From Wansuia hejianensis (GTDB lineage: Bacteria; Bacillota; Clostridia; Lachnospirales; Lachnospiraceae), in the NCBI RefSeq assembly GCF_014337215.1, contig NZ_CP060635.1:3047501-3111500 (forward strand): a stretch of 64,000 nt of DNA, given 5' to 3'. Of this stretch, positions 29,815 to 36,511 are shown in pieces; within the stretch, counting starts at the first letter, position 1, and every line of letters starts with the position of its first letter. The notes under the pieces were generated by a model. The model worked only from the letters and a program-made list of their open reading frames with translations, did not search any database and was not told the DNA's origin. A program made the translations under genes and the position numbers.

Positions 29815-29905
29815 CTCCGAAGATGATACAATATACATGGTCATAATAGTGTATCTCTTCGGAGATCGGTCGGTCTGGTGTTGGTAGCACCGGGCCGGTT
29901 TTATT
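29815..29905 (+). other. Long hairpin and terminator between int and dinD
   Basis: CTCCGAAGA-GATACA (29815) pairs with TGTATC-CTTCGGAG (ending 29864), about 15 bp with a 19-nt loop. A second stem, GGTCTGGTG (29872) with CACCGGGCC (29888), is followed by GGTTTTATT, like a rightward terminator. The pair lies just upstream of int on the opposite reading. A similar stem with CAGGGGCC-GGTTTTT occurs at 30813-30841 on the other side of dinD, so both may insulate the leftward genes or end short antisense RNAs. Confidence 0.5.
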
Positions 29906-30758
29906 ATGGATTATCCGGAAGCTTTCCGGAATTTGAAACAATTTTTTTGTCTTGAGATTTAACACGACGTTCAAGCTTTTTTATATCTTCTGATGCCGGA
30001 AGTTCTTCTGGTTTAATACCTCGCCTTCCCAACATATCCCTTACAGAAGAATTGTTTTGCACGTGTTCTTCTGTAATAGAAAATTCTCCGCGCAAATCTT
30101 TTTCTTCTACATTATAATTGGTCATTTCTGTGGCGAGATTCTTGGCCGCAATCGTTAACGTCGGGAGGAAGTCGGCTAAAGGACGATTCTCCTTAACGCC
30201 CAGTCGCTGTTTCATTTCTTGAGTGGTATTTCCACCAAACAATGCATAATCTCCTTTTGAACGTATTCTGCCGAATCCGGCATCGTCAACTCCCCTTTCG
30301 TATATATTTTGAGAAAGTCTTTTTTCAGATTCTTTAAGCCTGTCGCGAGCTGCTGTTCTTTCAATAAATGACAGTCTTTCTTCAATAATCTCCTGCTTAC
30401 GAGTTTGAACAGCAAAGTAGCTTTGCGCAAATGCGATTTCTTCTTTTTTTGGATCGCCATTTTGAGCGATAAGATAACAAGCGTATCTTGTTAACATATA
30501 GTCTTTAACAGGTCGTTGCCCACCTTTAGCTATTTGGATCAATTTCGTGACCTCACGAAAATGATCAAAGGTATCAATGCCGCTAGTTTGACATGAATCC
30601 ATCGCGCGAAGAATTGCTTTGTCAAAATTTTCCCATCGCTCGTATCCAAGTAACGGCATTAGGTCACGAGCATACCAAAATTCGATGCCATAATCATCAT
30701 TGTTTTGTAGTATACTGTCATATTTAGATTTTATAAATGTAAGTTTTGTTTTATCCAT
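29904..30758 (-). CDS. dinD: DinD-like DNA-damage-inducible protein
   Basis: 284 residues. The N-terminal BRO-like fold (EFWYARDLMPLLGYERWENF) and the following DinD-specific region (IAKGGQRPVKDYMLTRYACYLIAQNGDPKKEE, residues about 75-107) match the DinD family. E. coli DinD is SOS-induced and inhibits RecA filaments; phage copies probably act as antirepressor or RecA modulator. An inverted repeat TAACCG...CGGTTA (30783-30808) lies in its upstream region and may be an operator; I see no clear LexA box. It stands between the integrase and the toxin cassette on the lysogenic strand. Confidence 0.9.
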   Translation of the reverse strand: MDKTKLTFIKSKYDSILQNNDDYGIEFWYARDLMPLLGYERWENFDKAILRAMDSCQTSGIDTFDHFREVTKLIQIAKGGQRPVKDYMLTRYACYLIAQNGDPKKEEIAFAQSYFAVQTRKQEIIEERLSFIERTAARDRLKESEKRLSQNIYERGVDDAGFGRIRSKGDYALFGGNTTQEMKQRLGVKENRPLADFLPTLTIAAKNLATEMTNYNVEEKDLRGEFSITEEHVQNNSSVRDMLGRRGIKPEELPASEDIKKLERRVKSQDKKIVSNSGKLPDNP

Positions 30759-30782
30759 ATTCCTCCTTTTTGTCTAACTTCT

Positions 30783-30808
30783 TAACCGTATGGAATCGCA
30801 TTCGGTTA
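30783..30808 (-). promoter_or_regulatory. Inverted repeat upstream of dinD
   Basis: TAACCG-T-ATG and CAT-T-CGGTTA form interrupted arms around a 6-nt centre, 25 bp before the dinD start codon. It could be a repressor site. Its binder is unknown, and it does not match the Gram-positive LexA box. Confidence 0.35.
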
Positions 30809-30843
30809 GATTGGTTCCTGTTGGCGCAGGGGCCGGTTTTTGT

Positions 30844-30872
30844 TTGACAAAATAGTGATGTTGACATATAAT
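30844..30872 (+). promoter_or_regulatory. Consensus promoter of the antisense RNA
   Basis: TTGACA (30844) and TATAAT (30867) with exactly 17 bp between them form a perfect SigA consensus. No protein gene follows on this strand; the transcript would run into the back of the small toxin gene. Confidence 0.85.
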
Positions 30873-30878
30873 ATACTT

Positions 30879-30986
30879 AACAAGACAGCCAGTAAGGGAG
30901 GTTAGGGCTCCCCGTTCTGGCAAAAATATGTAAGCTAAAGATTTAGCCGCCTATTCTTTTCCAGAGAGCAGGGCGGCTATTTCTTA
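30879..30986 (+). ncRNA. Putative antisense antitoxin RNA (RatA-like)
   Basis: A strong promoter starts an RNA of roughly 105 nt. It can fold into a nested stem (GCCAG..GGGAG with CTCCC..CTGGC, 30888-30921) and ends in a terminator whose stem is TAGCCGCC (30944) with GGCGGCTA (30972), followed by TTTCTT. The terminator overlaps the stop codon of the oppositely oriented TxpA-like toxin, so the RNA is complementary to the 3' end of the toxin mRNA. This is the layout of txpA/ratA and the clostridial prophage type I systems. The assignment rests on layout, not on sequence match to RatA. Confidence 0.65.
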
Positions 30987-31060
30987 TGTGTCAAATTGAG
31001 GATGGATACAATTAAACCAGCAAATGCTAAAATAATCATAAACTCTTCATATGTGTTCAT
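30977..31060 (-). CDS. TxpA/BsrG-family type I toxin peptide
   Basis: 27 residues reading MNTYEEFMIILAFAGLIVSI then LNLTHKK: a short polar start, one membrane helix and a Lys-Lys end. This is the standard pattern of the putative holin-like toxin family (TxpA, BsrG and clostridial relatives). AGGAGG lies eight bases before the ATG at 31060. A TATAAT box (minus strand, 31135-31130) lies about 70 bp upstream, without an obvious -35. Such peptides damage the membrane when the antisense RNA is lost, which keeps the prophage in the population. Too short for ordinary gene callers. Confidence 0.8.
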   Translation of the reverse strand: MNTYEEFMIILAFAGLIVSILNLTHKK

Positions 31061-31143
31061 AAGCATCCCCTCCTGTCAAGACTCAGGACGAGGAACCGTA
31101 GCCGCTCTACTGGCTGCCCTGGTAAGCATATTATATTGTCAAG

Positions 31144-31164
31144 GTGCCCCGCCCCGTGGGGCGG
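31144..31164. terminator. GC-rich hairpin after the ImmA-like gene
   Basis: CCCGCCCC and GGGGCGGG form an 8-bp stem with a 2-nt loop. It lies just past the stop of the leftward ImmA-like gene and would end or slow that transcript before the toxin promoter. No T run is present. Confidence 0.45.
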
Positions 31165-31191
31165 GAAATTAAAACGCCAGTGGCGAATTAA

Positions 31192-31629
31192 TCACAATCC
31201 TCCATACAAATGTTCTTCTTCCGCTCGCGCGAAGAAATCTACTCCGTAGCGTTCCAGCTTTTGCATGTCTTTTTCAACCCGCGCCAGTTCTTTACGGATG
31301 CGCCTCTGCCTGCGTTTAATGGCCTGTATGCGCTTAAGAAACTGATTTCCGGTCATAATCACAGGCTTTTGATCTTGAGTTCCGACCTGTGGCGAATGTT
31401 GACTTTGCGCATGCGCCAGCGCTTCGATCTGCTGCACGTCTTCCCTCTGAAAATCTAATCCTTTGATGTGTTCCATGCCGTGCCAATATGATTTAGCCTG
31501 AGCGTCCGTTGAAATTCTCGCGTTTATAAAAATTGTAAAACTTCCATCTTCATTTTCTGTTACTATTTCCTTTGCCTTGGTATCTGGCCAATCCATAAGG
31601 ACGACATTAACAACCGGTGTCATTGTCAC
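31192..31629 (-). CDS. ImmA/IrrE-like phage protein, degenerate metal motif
   Basis: 145 residues. The N-terminal half (PVVNVVLMDWP, FTIFINARISTDAQAKSYWHGMEHI, then DFQREDVQQIEALAHA) follows a common Clostridia prophage protein that resembles ImmA-type metallopeptidases. The zinc motif HExxH is replaced by WHGMEHI, so protease activity is doubtful. The C-terminal half is a Lys/Arg-rich helix. Overlapping the repressor gene by 23 bp, it probably modulates the CI-like repressor, as ImmA does with ImmR. Confidence 0.65.
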   Translation of the reverse strand: MTMTPVVNVVLMDWPDTKAKEIVTENEDGSFTIFINARISTDAQAKSYWHGMEHIKGLDFQREDVQQIEALAHAQSQHSPQVGTQDQKPVIMTGNQFLKRIQAIKRRQRRIRKELARVEKDMQKLERYGVDFFARAEEEHLYGGL

Positions 31630-31987
31630 CGCGCTCCTTTCTTTTCAATGCCATAAGCATATCATAAGTAGTTTTTAGGTCCTCAGGGGTCGCGTCCTGG
31701 GCTGCATCGAAAAGAACCTTCAGATCTTTGTTTTCAAATAATTTCTGTGCCATTGCGGCGGTATCATCATTTAAGTAATATTTGTCTCCTTCGTTTTCTT
31801 TTCCTGTCATAAGATAGTTTACAGATACATCAAAATAATCTGCAAGTTTCTGGACTTTTTCCATGCTTGGCTTGCTCGTATTGATTTTACATAAAGATCC
31901 TCTGGCAAATCCCAATTCTTTTTCAGTGCCTGTAACTGTCACGCCTTTTTGCTTACACAACTCTTTAATCATCTCATATGTCAACAT
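31607..31987 (-). CDS. CI-like phage repressor, XRE-family HTH
   Basis: 126 residues. An XRE helix-turn-helix occupies residues 1-65 (MLTYEMIKELCKQKGVTVTG through KVQKLADYFDVSVNYLMTGK); the C-terminal part is a short helical oligomerisation region. AGGAG is six bases before the ATG. It is divergent from the Cro-like gene and separated from it by a control region holding five operator copies. It maintains lysogeny by shutting the rightward early promoter. The two regulators share the same start (YxxxKxLC) and KVQKxADYFxVS, so they are related. Confidence 0.9.
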   Translation of the reverse strand: MLTYEMIKELCKQKGVTVTGTEKELGFARGSLCKINTSKPSMEKVQKLADYFDVSVNYLMTGKENEGDKYYLNDDTAAMAQKLFENKDLKVLFDAAQDATPEDLKTTYDMLMALKRKERGDNDTGC

Positions 31988-32005
31988 AACGCACTCCTAA
32001 AAAAG

Positions 32006-32177
32006 TTGAAAAAAATACGCAAAAGGTATTGACATATTGAAAATAATACGTATAATGAAATGTAGAAAGTTGAAAATAATACGTAATATCAATATGTAAA
32101 ATAGCTTTCAGTTTGTGGTTATTCTGATTATAGAATATTTTACGCAAAAAGTCAATAAAATTGCGTATTATTTTCAA
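32006..32177. promoter_or_regulatory. CI/Cro control region: five operators and two facing promoters
   Basis: The 17-mer TTGAAAATAATACGCAA or a close variant occurs at 32006-32022, 32037-32053, 32070-32086, a degenerate copy at 32131-32147, and inverted at 32161-32177. A rightward promoter is TTGACA (32029) with TATAAT (32051), 16-bp spacer, and operator 2 lies between its boxes. A leftward promoter is TTGACT (32155-32150) with TATAAT (32132-32127) on the minus strand, 17-bp spacer, with the degenerate operator between its boxes. The two promoters point toward each other across about 70 bp, so their transcripts overlap. Confidence 0.65.
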
Positions 32178-32207
32178 AAAAGCGTTTATGAGAAAGGAGG
32201 AAAAACA

Positions 32208-32405
32208 TTGCTATACGACAATGTAAAAAAACTTTGTGACGAGAGGCATATCCCAGTTATCAAGCTAGAAAGAGAACTTGAATTTCCGCGTAGCAGTATC
32301 TGCAAGTGGAATGAAAACGAGCCCGGAATACGAAAGGTACAAAAGGTAGCTGATTACTTCGGCGTATCGATCGAGAAACTGTTAGAAGAGAAGGAGGTGG
32401 TGTGA
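32208..32405 (+). CDS. Cro-like regulator, XRE-family HTH
   Basis: 65 residues from a TTG eight bases after AAAGGAGG; longer starts would read through an operator. Nearly the whole protein is one helix-turn-helix (LLYDNVKKLCDERHIP to KVADYFGVSIEKLLEEKE). It begins the rightward early operon and should compete with the CI-like protein for the shared operators. A leader of about 150 nt separates it from the candidate promoter. Confidence 0.85.
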   Translation: MLYDNVKKLCDERHIPVIKLERELEFPRSSICKWNENEPGIRKVQKVADYFGVSIEKLLEEKEVV

Positions 32406-32406
32406 G

Positions 32407-32625
32407 ATGCAAGAATCAAATTGCCGCGATCCAGCGAAAGAAACCATGTCAGTGCCTGAAGCTGCACGGATTTTAGGCTGCAATGCACAGGCTGTCCGAG
32501 AGAGGATCAAAGCCGGGATATGGGATTTCGGAGAACGAATCCCACGGGAAAAGACTGGGAACAAACAAAACTCATATGTGATTTACCGCCGGAAGCTGTA
32601 CCGGCATATTGGGAAGGAGGTGTAA
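32407..32625 (+). CDS. Small HTH DNA-binding protein (excisionase-like)
   Basis: 72 residues. MSVPEAARILGCNAQAVRERIKAG is the MerR/excisionase-type helix-turn-helix, followed by a basic wing and tail (YRRKLYRHIGKEV). It starts 1 bp after cro. It may be the excisionase or another early regulator; the sequence alone does not decide. Confidence 0.75.
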   Translation: MQESNCRDPAKETMSVPEAARILGCNAQAVRERIKAGIWDFGERIPREKTGNKQNSYVIYRRKLYRHIGKEV

Positions 32626-32628
32626 CAG

Positions 32629-32868
32629 ATGCCTGAATGGACAGAATGGCCCCAGGCCGGGAACATCCACCTACGTCAGCGGCCACAGCCTACATACTGG
32701 CAGCGGCACAAGAGAACGCTGTTGAAGGTTTTAACGGCTGCCGCAGGAGTTGCCGGAATCATATTATTATATCGGGTAGAACAAGACCCACGCTGGGGGC
32801 TGGCGGCAATCCCGCTACTGGTGGGTGCCTTAATCGCCCAGAGCTGGGCGGGGAAGGAGGCAACATGA
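32629..32868 (+). CDS. Small two-helix membrane protein
   Basis: 79 residues with GGAGG upstream. Two hydrophobic segments, about residues 31-49 (LKVLTAAAGVAGIILLY) and 56-72 (WGLAAIPLLVGALIAQSW), flank a short charged loop. The early position argues against a lytic holin; superinfection exclusion or membrane attachment of replication are possible. Function unknown. The next gene overlaps it by 4 bp. Confidence 0.65.
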   Translation: MPEWTEWPQAGNIHLRQRPQPTYWQRHKRTLLKVLTAAAGVAGIILLYRVEQDPRWGLAAIPLLVGALIAQSWAGKEAT

Positions 32869-33047
32869 AAAAGGCAGAGCTTGAAAGACAATACACATGG
32901 ATAGTAAAAGAGGTAAGAGAGCTGCGAGAGACATCAGGTTGGGAGGATGACCGTATCCGTTGCTTTTTGATCGGAGTCGTGACTGCCGGCGATAGTTGCT
33001 ACACAAGTAGCCAGCTCAGAAGGATCTTCGATTTGGTCAAAAGATGA
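32865..33047 (+). CDS. Hypothetical early phage protein
   Basis: 60 residues, starting at an ATG that overlaps the preceding stop (ATGA) with GGAGG nearby. It is soluble and mostly helical, with a charged N-terminal helix (LERQYTWIVKEVRELRET). I do not recognise a family. The longer frame starting at 32637 overlaps the membrane-protein gene and is not supported by a ribosome site. Confidence 0.6.
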   Translation: MKKAELERQYTWIVKEVRELRETSGWEDDRIRCFLIGVVTAGDSCYTSSQLRRIFDLVKR

Positions 33048-33064
33048 GCTTACCTCAAGCAAAA

Positions 33065-33090
33065 GCCCCGGAATGAGCCAAATCCGGGGC
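33065..33090 (+). terminator. Hairpin between early gene blocks
   Basis: GCCCCGGA pairs with TCCGGGGC around 10 nt. There is no T run, so it may attenuate rather than end transcription before the recombination and replication genes. Confidence 0.45.
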
Positions 33091-33233
33091 CAGAGGATAA
33101 TAGTAAGGAGACCACTAGTTGTATCCTCATTGTAAGGTGGACTGAGAAAAAAGTCAAGAAAAACGACAAAAATTGCGTGCAAAAACGACAGAAAGTGTAC
33201 ACAGCGTCTGAAAACAGGAGGAGGAACCAACAA

Positions 33234-33410
33234 ATGAAGGAACGGATGACGCGCAAGAACCCGCAGGGGATGGGATACAGGGTTTGGCTGGACCATGCCG
33301 GCTCCTTTCGGATCGAAAGCCAAGGCGGGGAGCTGTTCCTGTTAGGGGACCTGGCGGACAAGCTGGGGTATCTGGAGGATGAAGAGGAGAAAAGGAGGAA
33401 GAAGAGATGA
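33234..33410 (+). CDS. Hypothetical small phage protein
   Basis: 58 residues starting behind AGGAGGAACCAACAA. The sequence has a compact beta-like middle (YRVWLDHAGSFRIESQGGEL) and a Lys/Arg-rich end. Unknown family. Its end overlaps the ERF gene by 4 bp, so it is probably translated with it. Confidence 0.6.
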   Translation: MKERMTRKNPQGMGYRVWLDHAGSFRIESQGGELFLLGDLADKLGYLEDEEEKRRKKR

Positions 33411-33973
33411 ACGTATATCAGAAGATTTACGAAGTGATGGCAGCGGTTGGCTACCTGTCGAAAGATGGGAAAGCGGAATACGGGAAGATGAAGTACAGAA
33501 CCTTAAGTGCCAGAAAAGTGACAGAGGCCGTCCGTGAGAAGCTGTTAGAGACAGGGCTTGTGATCCTGCCGGTGCGTCAGGAGAGCCACCGGGAAGGTCA
33601 GCTGACGACCGTATCGGTCACTTACCGGATCGTGAACACGGAAAAACCAGAGGAGTTTGTGGAGGTAGCATCCCAGGGAGAGGGGTTTGACTCTACGGAC
33701 AAAGGGATGGGGAAGGCCCTGACCAATGCGTATAAATATATGCTGCTGCGTACCTTCGCGATAGCGACCGGAGAGCAGGAGGTAAGGAGAGAGGATCCAA
33801 AGAGGCAGTGCCGTCCGGCCAGTGAGCGCCAGAAAAGCGAGATCAAGGAGCTGTGCGACGCAAACCGGGTCGATTTAGAGAGCTGGCTGTTTCAGAGAGG
33901 GTACAGCTGGATGGAGCTGACGGAAGGGCAGGCAAGCTCTATGCTGGAGAAATTGACCAGCAGCTTTGGATAA
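33407..33973 (+). CDS. erf: ERF-family single-strand annealing protein
   Basis: 188 residues. The ERF signature is clear: GEGFDSTDKGMGKALTNAYK then YMLLRTFAIATGE, residues about 94-125, with YGKMKYRTLSARKVTEAV near the N terminus. The C-terminal 55 residues form a small domain (SERQKSEIKELCDANRVD). It anneals complementary single strands during phage recombination and replication. No partner exonuclease gene was recognised next to it. Confidence 0.9.
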   Translation: MNVYQKIYEVMAAVGYLSKDGKAEYGKMKYRTLSARKVTEAVREKLLETGLVILPVRQESHREGQLTTVSVTYRIVNTEKPEEFVEVASQGEGFDSTDKGMGKALTNAYKYMLLRTFAIATGEQEVRREDPKRQCRPASERQKSEIKELCDANRVDLESWLFQRGYSWMELTEGQASSMLEKLTSSFG

Positions 33974-34157
33974 AAAGAAACAGCACATAGGAGGGGCCCC
34001 ATGTGCTGAATCCCAAGCAATTATAAAATTTGGAATCGTTAAGTCATGCTTATTATAGCATGCATAGGCCCCCAAAAGCAAGAGGGAAACAGGCGTTTTT
34101 TTCGCCTGTTTCGACCTCGATAAAGATATTAAATTTAGCCAAAGGCGGGCGGGTGCG
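33974..34157. other. Hairpin-rich gap before the Rep gene, possible origin
   Basis: Three inverted repeats lie in 184 bp: CAGCACAT with ATGTGCTG around a GGGGCCCC core (33981-34008), CATGCT with AGCATG around TATTAT (34045-34062), and GAAACAGGCG with CGCCTGTTTC around seven Ts (34086-34112). HUH replication proteins nick at hairpins, often next to their own gene, so this is a candidate origin. The last stem could also be a terminator. No gene is seen. Confidence 0.45.
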
Positions 34158-35042
34158 ATGGGAGTAAAGCGAAAAACGACGGTCTTACGAAAAGGAGAGA
34201 TCATAGACGTGGAAGAATACCATGACGGGAATTACGGGTCACCCGGGAAGCGTCGGGAAAAGAAGGTGAAGGCAACGAACGAGCAGATGCAGAAAGTCAA
34301 TGCGTATCACAAGATGCGCCGGGCCCGCCAGAGGCTTTTGGAATACTTTGACCCGGGTGATTTATTCGCGACCTGGACCTATGAGCCCAGGGAGCGACCA
34401 AAGGATATGAAAGGAGCTTTGCGGGACTTTAAGAGGGCGATCGGGAAGGTGCGCAAAGAATACAAAAAACGGGGAAAGCCCCTTTTCTGGATCCGAAACA
34501 TTGAGAGGGGGACCAAAGGAGCCTGGCACATCCACCTGGTGGTCAAGGAGATTGGGGAGAGCGGGGACATCGTACGCAAGGCCTGGCCCCATGGAGGGAC
34601 CTATCTGACACAGATCCGGAAAAATGAAAAAATCTACGATGAGGATTTCACGAAGCTGGCCAGCTATCTGACGAAAGATGCGCGCACCACCCAAACGAAA
34701 AAGGACGGATCTTTGTCTCTTCCCCGCATCCGGGAAGCCAGCTATGGGACCAGCCGGAACATGCCGCTTCCGCTTCCCAAGGAGGAGCGGTTAGTCAGAT
34801 GGAAGAAGGAGCCGGAATCGAAGAAGGGGTACTATCTGTTGAACGTCCGGGAGGGGATCAACCCGGTGACGGGCTATCAGTACCGAAGGTACACCATGAT
34901 ACGGCTAAGGAGGGAAGAACATGCAGGCAAACGTATACATAGAGGCCGACAGCCGCGAACCGAAAAAGAAACAGCGGATCGTAGGCTACGTGCTGGAAAG
35001 TACGGTCAGGGGAGAGATAAGGACCAAAGACGAGTTCTTTGA
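34158..35042 (+). CDS. HUH-type replication initiation protein
   Basis: 294 residues. The HUH metal motif is visible in GAWHIHLVVKE (near residue 134), and the nucleophile Tyr is probably in FTKLASYLTKDA (near residue 168); TWTYEPRE near residue 74 matches motif 1 of Rep/G2P-like proteins. Such enzymes nick one strand at an origin and start rolling-circle replication. The last about 40 residues, rich in Arg and Lys, overlap the next gene by 122 bp, so the native end may once have been near residue 253. Candidate origin hairpins lie directly upstream. Confidence 0.8.
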   Translation: MGVKRKTTVLRKGEIIDVEEYHDGNYGSPGKRREKKVKATNEQMQKVNAYHKMRRARQRLLEYFDPGDLFATWTYEPRERPKDMKGALRDFKRAIGKVRKEYKKRGKPLFWIRNIERGTKGAWHIHLVVKEIGESGDIVRKAWPHGGTYLTQIRKNEKIYDEDFTKLASYLTKDARTTQTKKDGSLSLPRIREASYGTSRNMPLPLPKEERLVRWKKEPESKKGYYLLNVREGINPVTGYQYRRYTMIRLRREEHAGKRIHRGRQPRTEKETADRRLRAGKYGQGRDKDQRRVL

Positions 35043-35379
35043 GGTGGAGGAGAGCTTCCATGGAAGCATGGTGATGGCGATCAAAAAAGCCCTGGCCCGG
35101 TTTCAAAAGCCCTGTGAAATCACGATCCATGCGCCGGACGCCTGGACGCTGAACATGCTGGAGAGCCAGCTGGAGAAATGGGCGGCTCAGAACTTTCTGA
35201 CCGGGAAGAAAGCGCCGATTGCCTGGCAGAAGGAATGGATGCATATCTGGCTGAAGGCGAAGGAGCATACGATCCTCTGTAAGAGGGGGAAGCACGCCTA
35301 TACAGAGTGGATGCAGGAAAAGATGAAGGGAGGTGGATGGAATGATGCTGGGGACAGAAGTACAGGTGAAAAGATATGA
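34921..35379 (+). CDS. RNase H-like phage protein
   Basis: 152 residues. AAGGAGGGAAGAAC is just before the ATG. The middle (FHGSMVMAIKKALARFQKPCEITIHAPDAWTLNML) and LEKWAAQNFLTGKKAPIAWQKEW resemble RNase HI-type folds found in Firmicutes phages, as in the alternating helix-strand pattern and the W-rich segment. Not all catalytic acids can be assigned: the usual last Asp is not obvious. It may remove RNA primers during phage replication. It overlaps the Rep gene by 122 bp in another frame. Confidence 0.65.
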   Translation: MQANVYIEADSREPKKKQRIVGYVLESTVRGEIRTKDEFFEVEESFHGSMVMAIKKALARFQKPCEITIHAPDAWTLNMLESQLEKWAAQNFLTGKKAPIAWQKEWMHIWLKAKEHTILCKRGKHAYTEWMQEKMKGGGWNDAGDRSTGEKI

Positions 35380-35524
35380 TCCTGAGACGAAACGGCCAAA
35401 GAAGAAAAAGATGGTGCTCATGGAGAAATACCGGTTTTTCGGCCTGTTTGTGGATGAACACGGCATTCGGGAATGCTTCACCTGGCAACAGCTGCGGCAG
35501 ATCGAACAGGGGGAAGGGGCATAA
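35342..35524 (+). CDS. Hypothetical small basic phage protein
   Basis: 60 residues from the ATG at 35342, placed eight bases after GGGAGG; a GTG at 35333 is less likely. A Lys-rich stretch (ETKRPKKKKMVLMEKYRFF) is followed by GLFVDEHGIRECFTWQQLRQIEQ. It recurs as a small protein in Clostridia phages as far as I recall, but its function is unknown. It overlaps the RNase H-like gene. Confidence 0.55.
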   Translation: MMLGTEVQVKRYDPETKRPKKKKMVLMEKYRFFGLFVDEHGIRECFTWQQLRQIEQGEGA

Positions 35525-35659
35525 AAGTGAAAATCGTTATAGAAAATCAGATGGGGAAAAATTGGCGTCTAAATCAGTAAATACTGAATCGGAGGGGCAT
35601 TTTATTGATACCAACAAAACAATCAGAAAAAGTGAATATTTTACCAGAAAGGGAAAAAT

Positions 35660-36010
35660 ATGACCGGATATCCAAAGCAGGAATGGAAGAAAAAACGCAT
35701 CAGGCATAGACGGAGCATTTTGCCCTCTGCTCACAACGGATCTTGCTTTTTGTGCGCGCTCCTGCATGAGGATGAGAGGCAAAAGAGAGTGCTGCACACG
35801 CATCACGTGTTCGGAGGGCCGAACCGGAAGGCATCGGAACAGTACGGCCTGACCGTACCGTTGTGTCCGGAGCATCATACGCAAGGGAAAGAGGCAGCAC
35901 ACAGAAACCAGGAAATAGCCGCTCTTCTTCACCGGCTTGGCCAGGAGGCCTTTGAAAAGCGTTTTCCGGATCTTGATTTCCTTGAAATCTTTGGGAGAAA
36001 TTACAAATGA
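35660..36010 (+). CDS. HNH nuclease-like phage protein
   Basis: 116 residues. Two CxxC/CxxH pairs frame a beta-beta-alpha core: CFLCALLHEDERQKRVLHTHH, then VFGGPNR and PLCPEHHTQGKEAAHRN. The His-His and final His fit an HNH motif with structural zinc. It is a free early gene, distinct from the terminase-embedded HNH at 39969. It may process recombination intermediates. It overlaps the next gene by 4 bp. Confidence 0.8.
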   Translation: MTGYPKQEWKKKRIRHRRSILPSAHNGSCFLCALLHEDERQKRVLHTHHVFGGPNRKASEQYGLTVPLCPEHHTQGKEAAHRNQEIAALLHRLGQEAFEKRFPDLDFLEIFGRNYK

Positions 36011-36285
36011 GCTACAAGAAAGCGCCAGGCTGCGTCTTTCCGGACTGTGAGCATTGCCCGCTAAAGGACTGTGAAACCTATGGCTGTTTCCCAGGAGAAA
36101 GCAAACGGAACGCCTATTTCGGGGAACTGCCAGGAAGTAAAGCAGAAAGCAAAAGAAAGAGGGAAAAAGAGTATGCGCAAAATATCAAAGATGTATCAAT
36201 GGAGCAAAGGAGCCGATTACCGGAATGTCTGCAAGTGGTGCCGCAACCTCGTAAAAGTAAAGCAGAGGCAGAGGACAGCCTATAA
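36007..36285 (+). CDS. Small Cys-rich phage protein
   Basis: 92 residues, ATG overlapping the HNH stop. The N terminus has six cysteines in 25 residues (GCVFPDCEHCPLKDCETYGC), likely a zinc site; the rest is Lys/Glu-rich. The last 113 bp are shared with the next gene in another frame, so the true end of function may be earlier. Function unknown. Confidence 0.55.
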   Translation: MSYKKAPGCVFPDCEHCPLKDCETYGCFPGESKRNAYFGELPGSKAESKRKREKEYAQNIKDVSMEQRSRLPECLQVVPQPRKSKAEAEDSL

Positions 36286-36511
36286 GTGCAGGATTTACGG
36301 GGTAACAGAAACACCGGAAACGGACTGGCAGCCCCAGCACATTGCCTGCAAGGCCTTTAACCTGGATTACCAGGGAGTACCCGTGATCCAGGGAGGGCAG
36401 CGGAAGAAGGCGGCAGAGGACATAGAGGGCCAGCTGAGCATAGCCGATATACCCGGGGTAATGCCCGAATCAAAATATAAGACGTACAGGTGTGATCCAT
36501 CCGCCATGTGA
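36173..36511 (+). CDS. Zinc-finger-like hypothetical phage protein
   Basis: 112 residues from the ATG at 36173, with GAGGG about ten bases before; the frame is open back to 36071. It has CKWCRNLVKVKQRQRTAYKC and then WQPQHIACKAFN, a CxxC...C...HxxC zinc pattern, and ends in a Pro/Tyr-rich tail (GVMPESKYKTYRC). Function unknown; phage-encoded small zinc proteins of this sort occur between replication and packaging genes. Confidence 0.6.
   Translation: MRKISKMYQWSKGADYRNVCKWCRNLVKVKQRQRTAYKCRIYGVTETPETDWQPQHIACKAFNLDYQGVPVIQGGQRKKAAEDIEGQLSIADIPGVMPESKYKTYRCDPSAM

Noticed and set aside
32637..32864. N-terminal extension of the 60-residue early protein
   Set aside because: It overlaps the membrane-protein gene in another frame and lacks a ribosome site; the ATGA overlap start is better.
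32629..32868. Holin call for the two-helix early protein
   Set aside because: It lies in the early operon with no lysin beside it, so two helices alone do not support a holin.
35527..35580. 17-codon frame with GTG start
   Set aside because: Too short, no strong ribosome site and no recognisable pattern.
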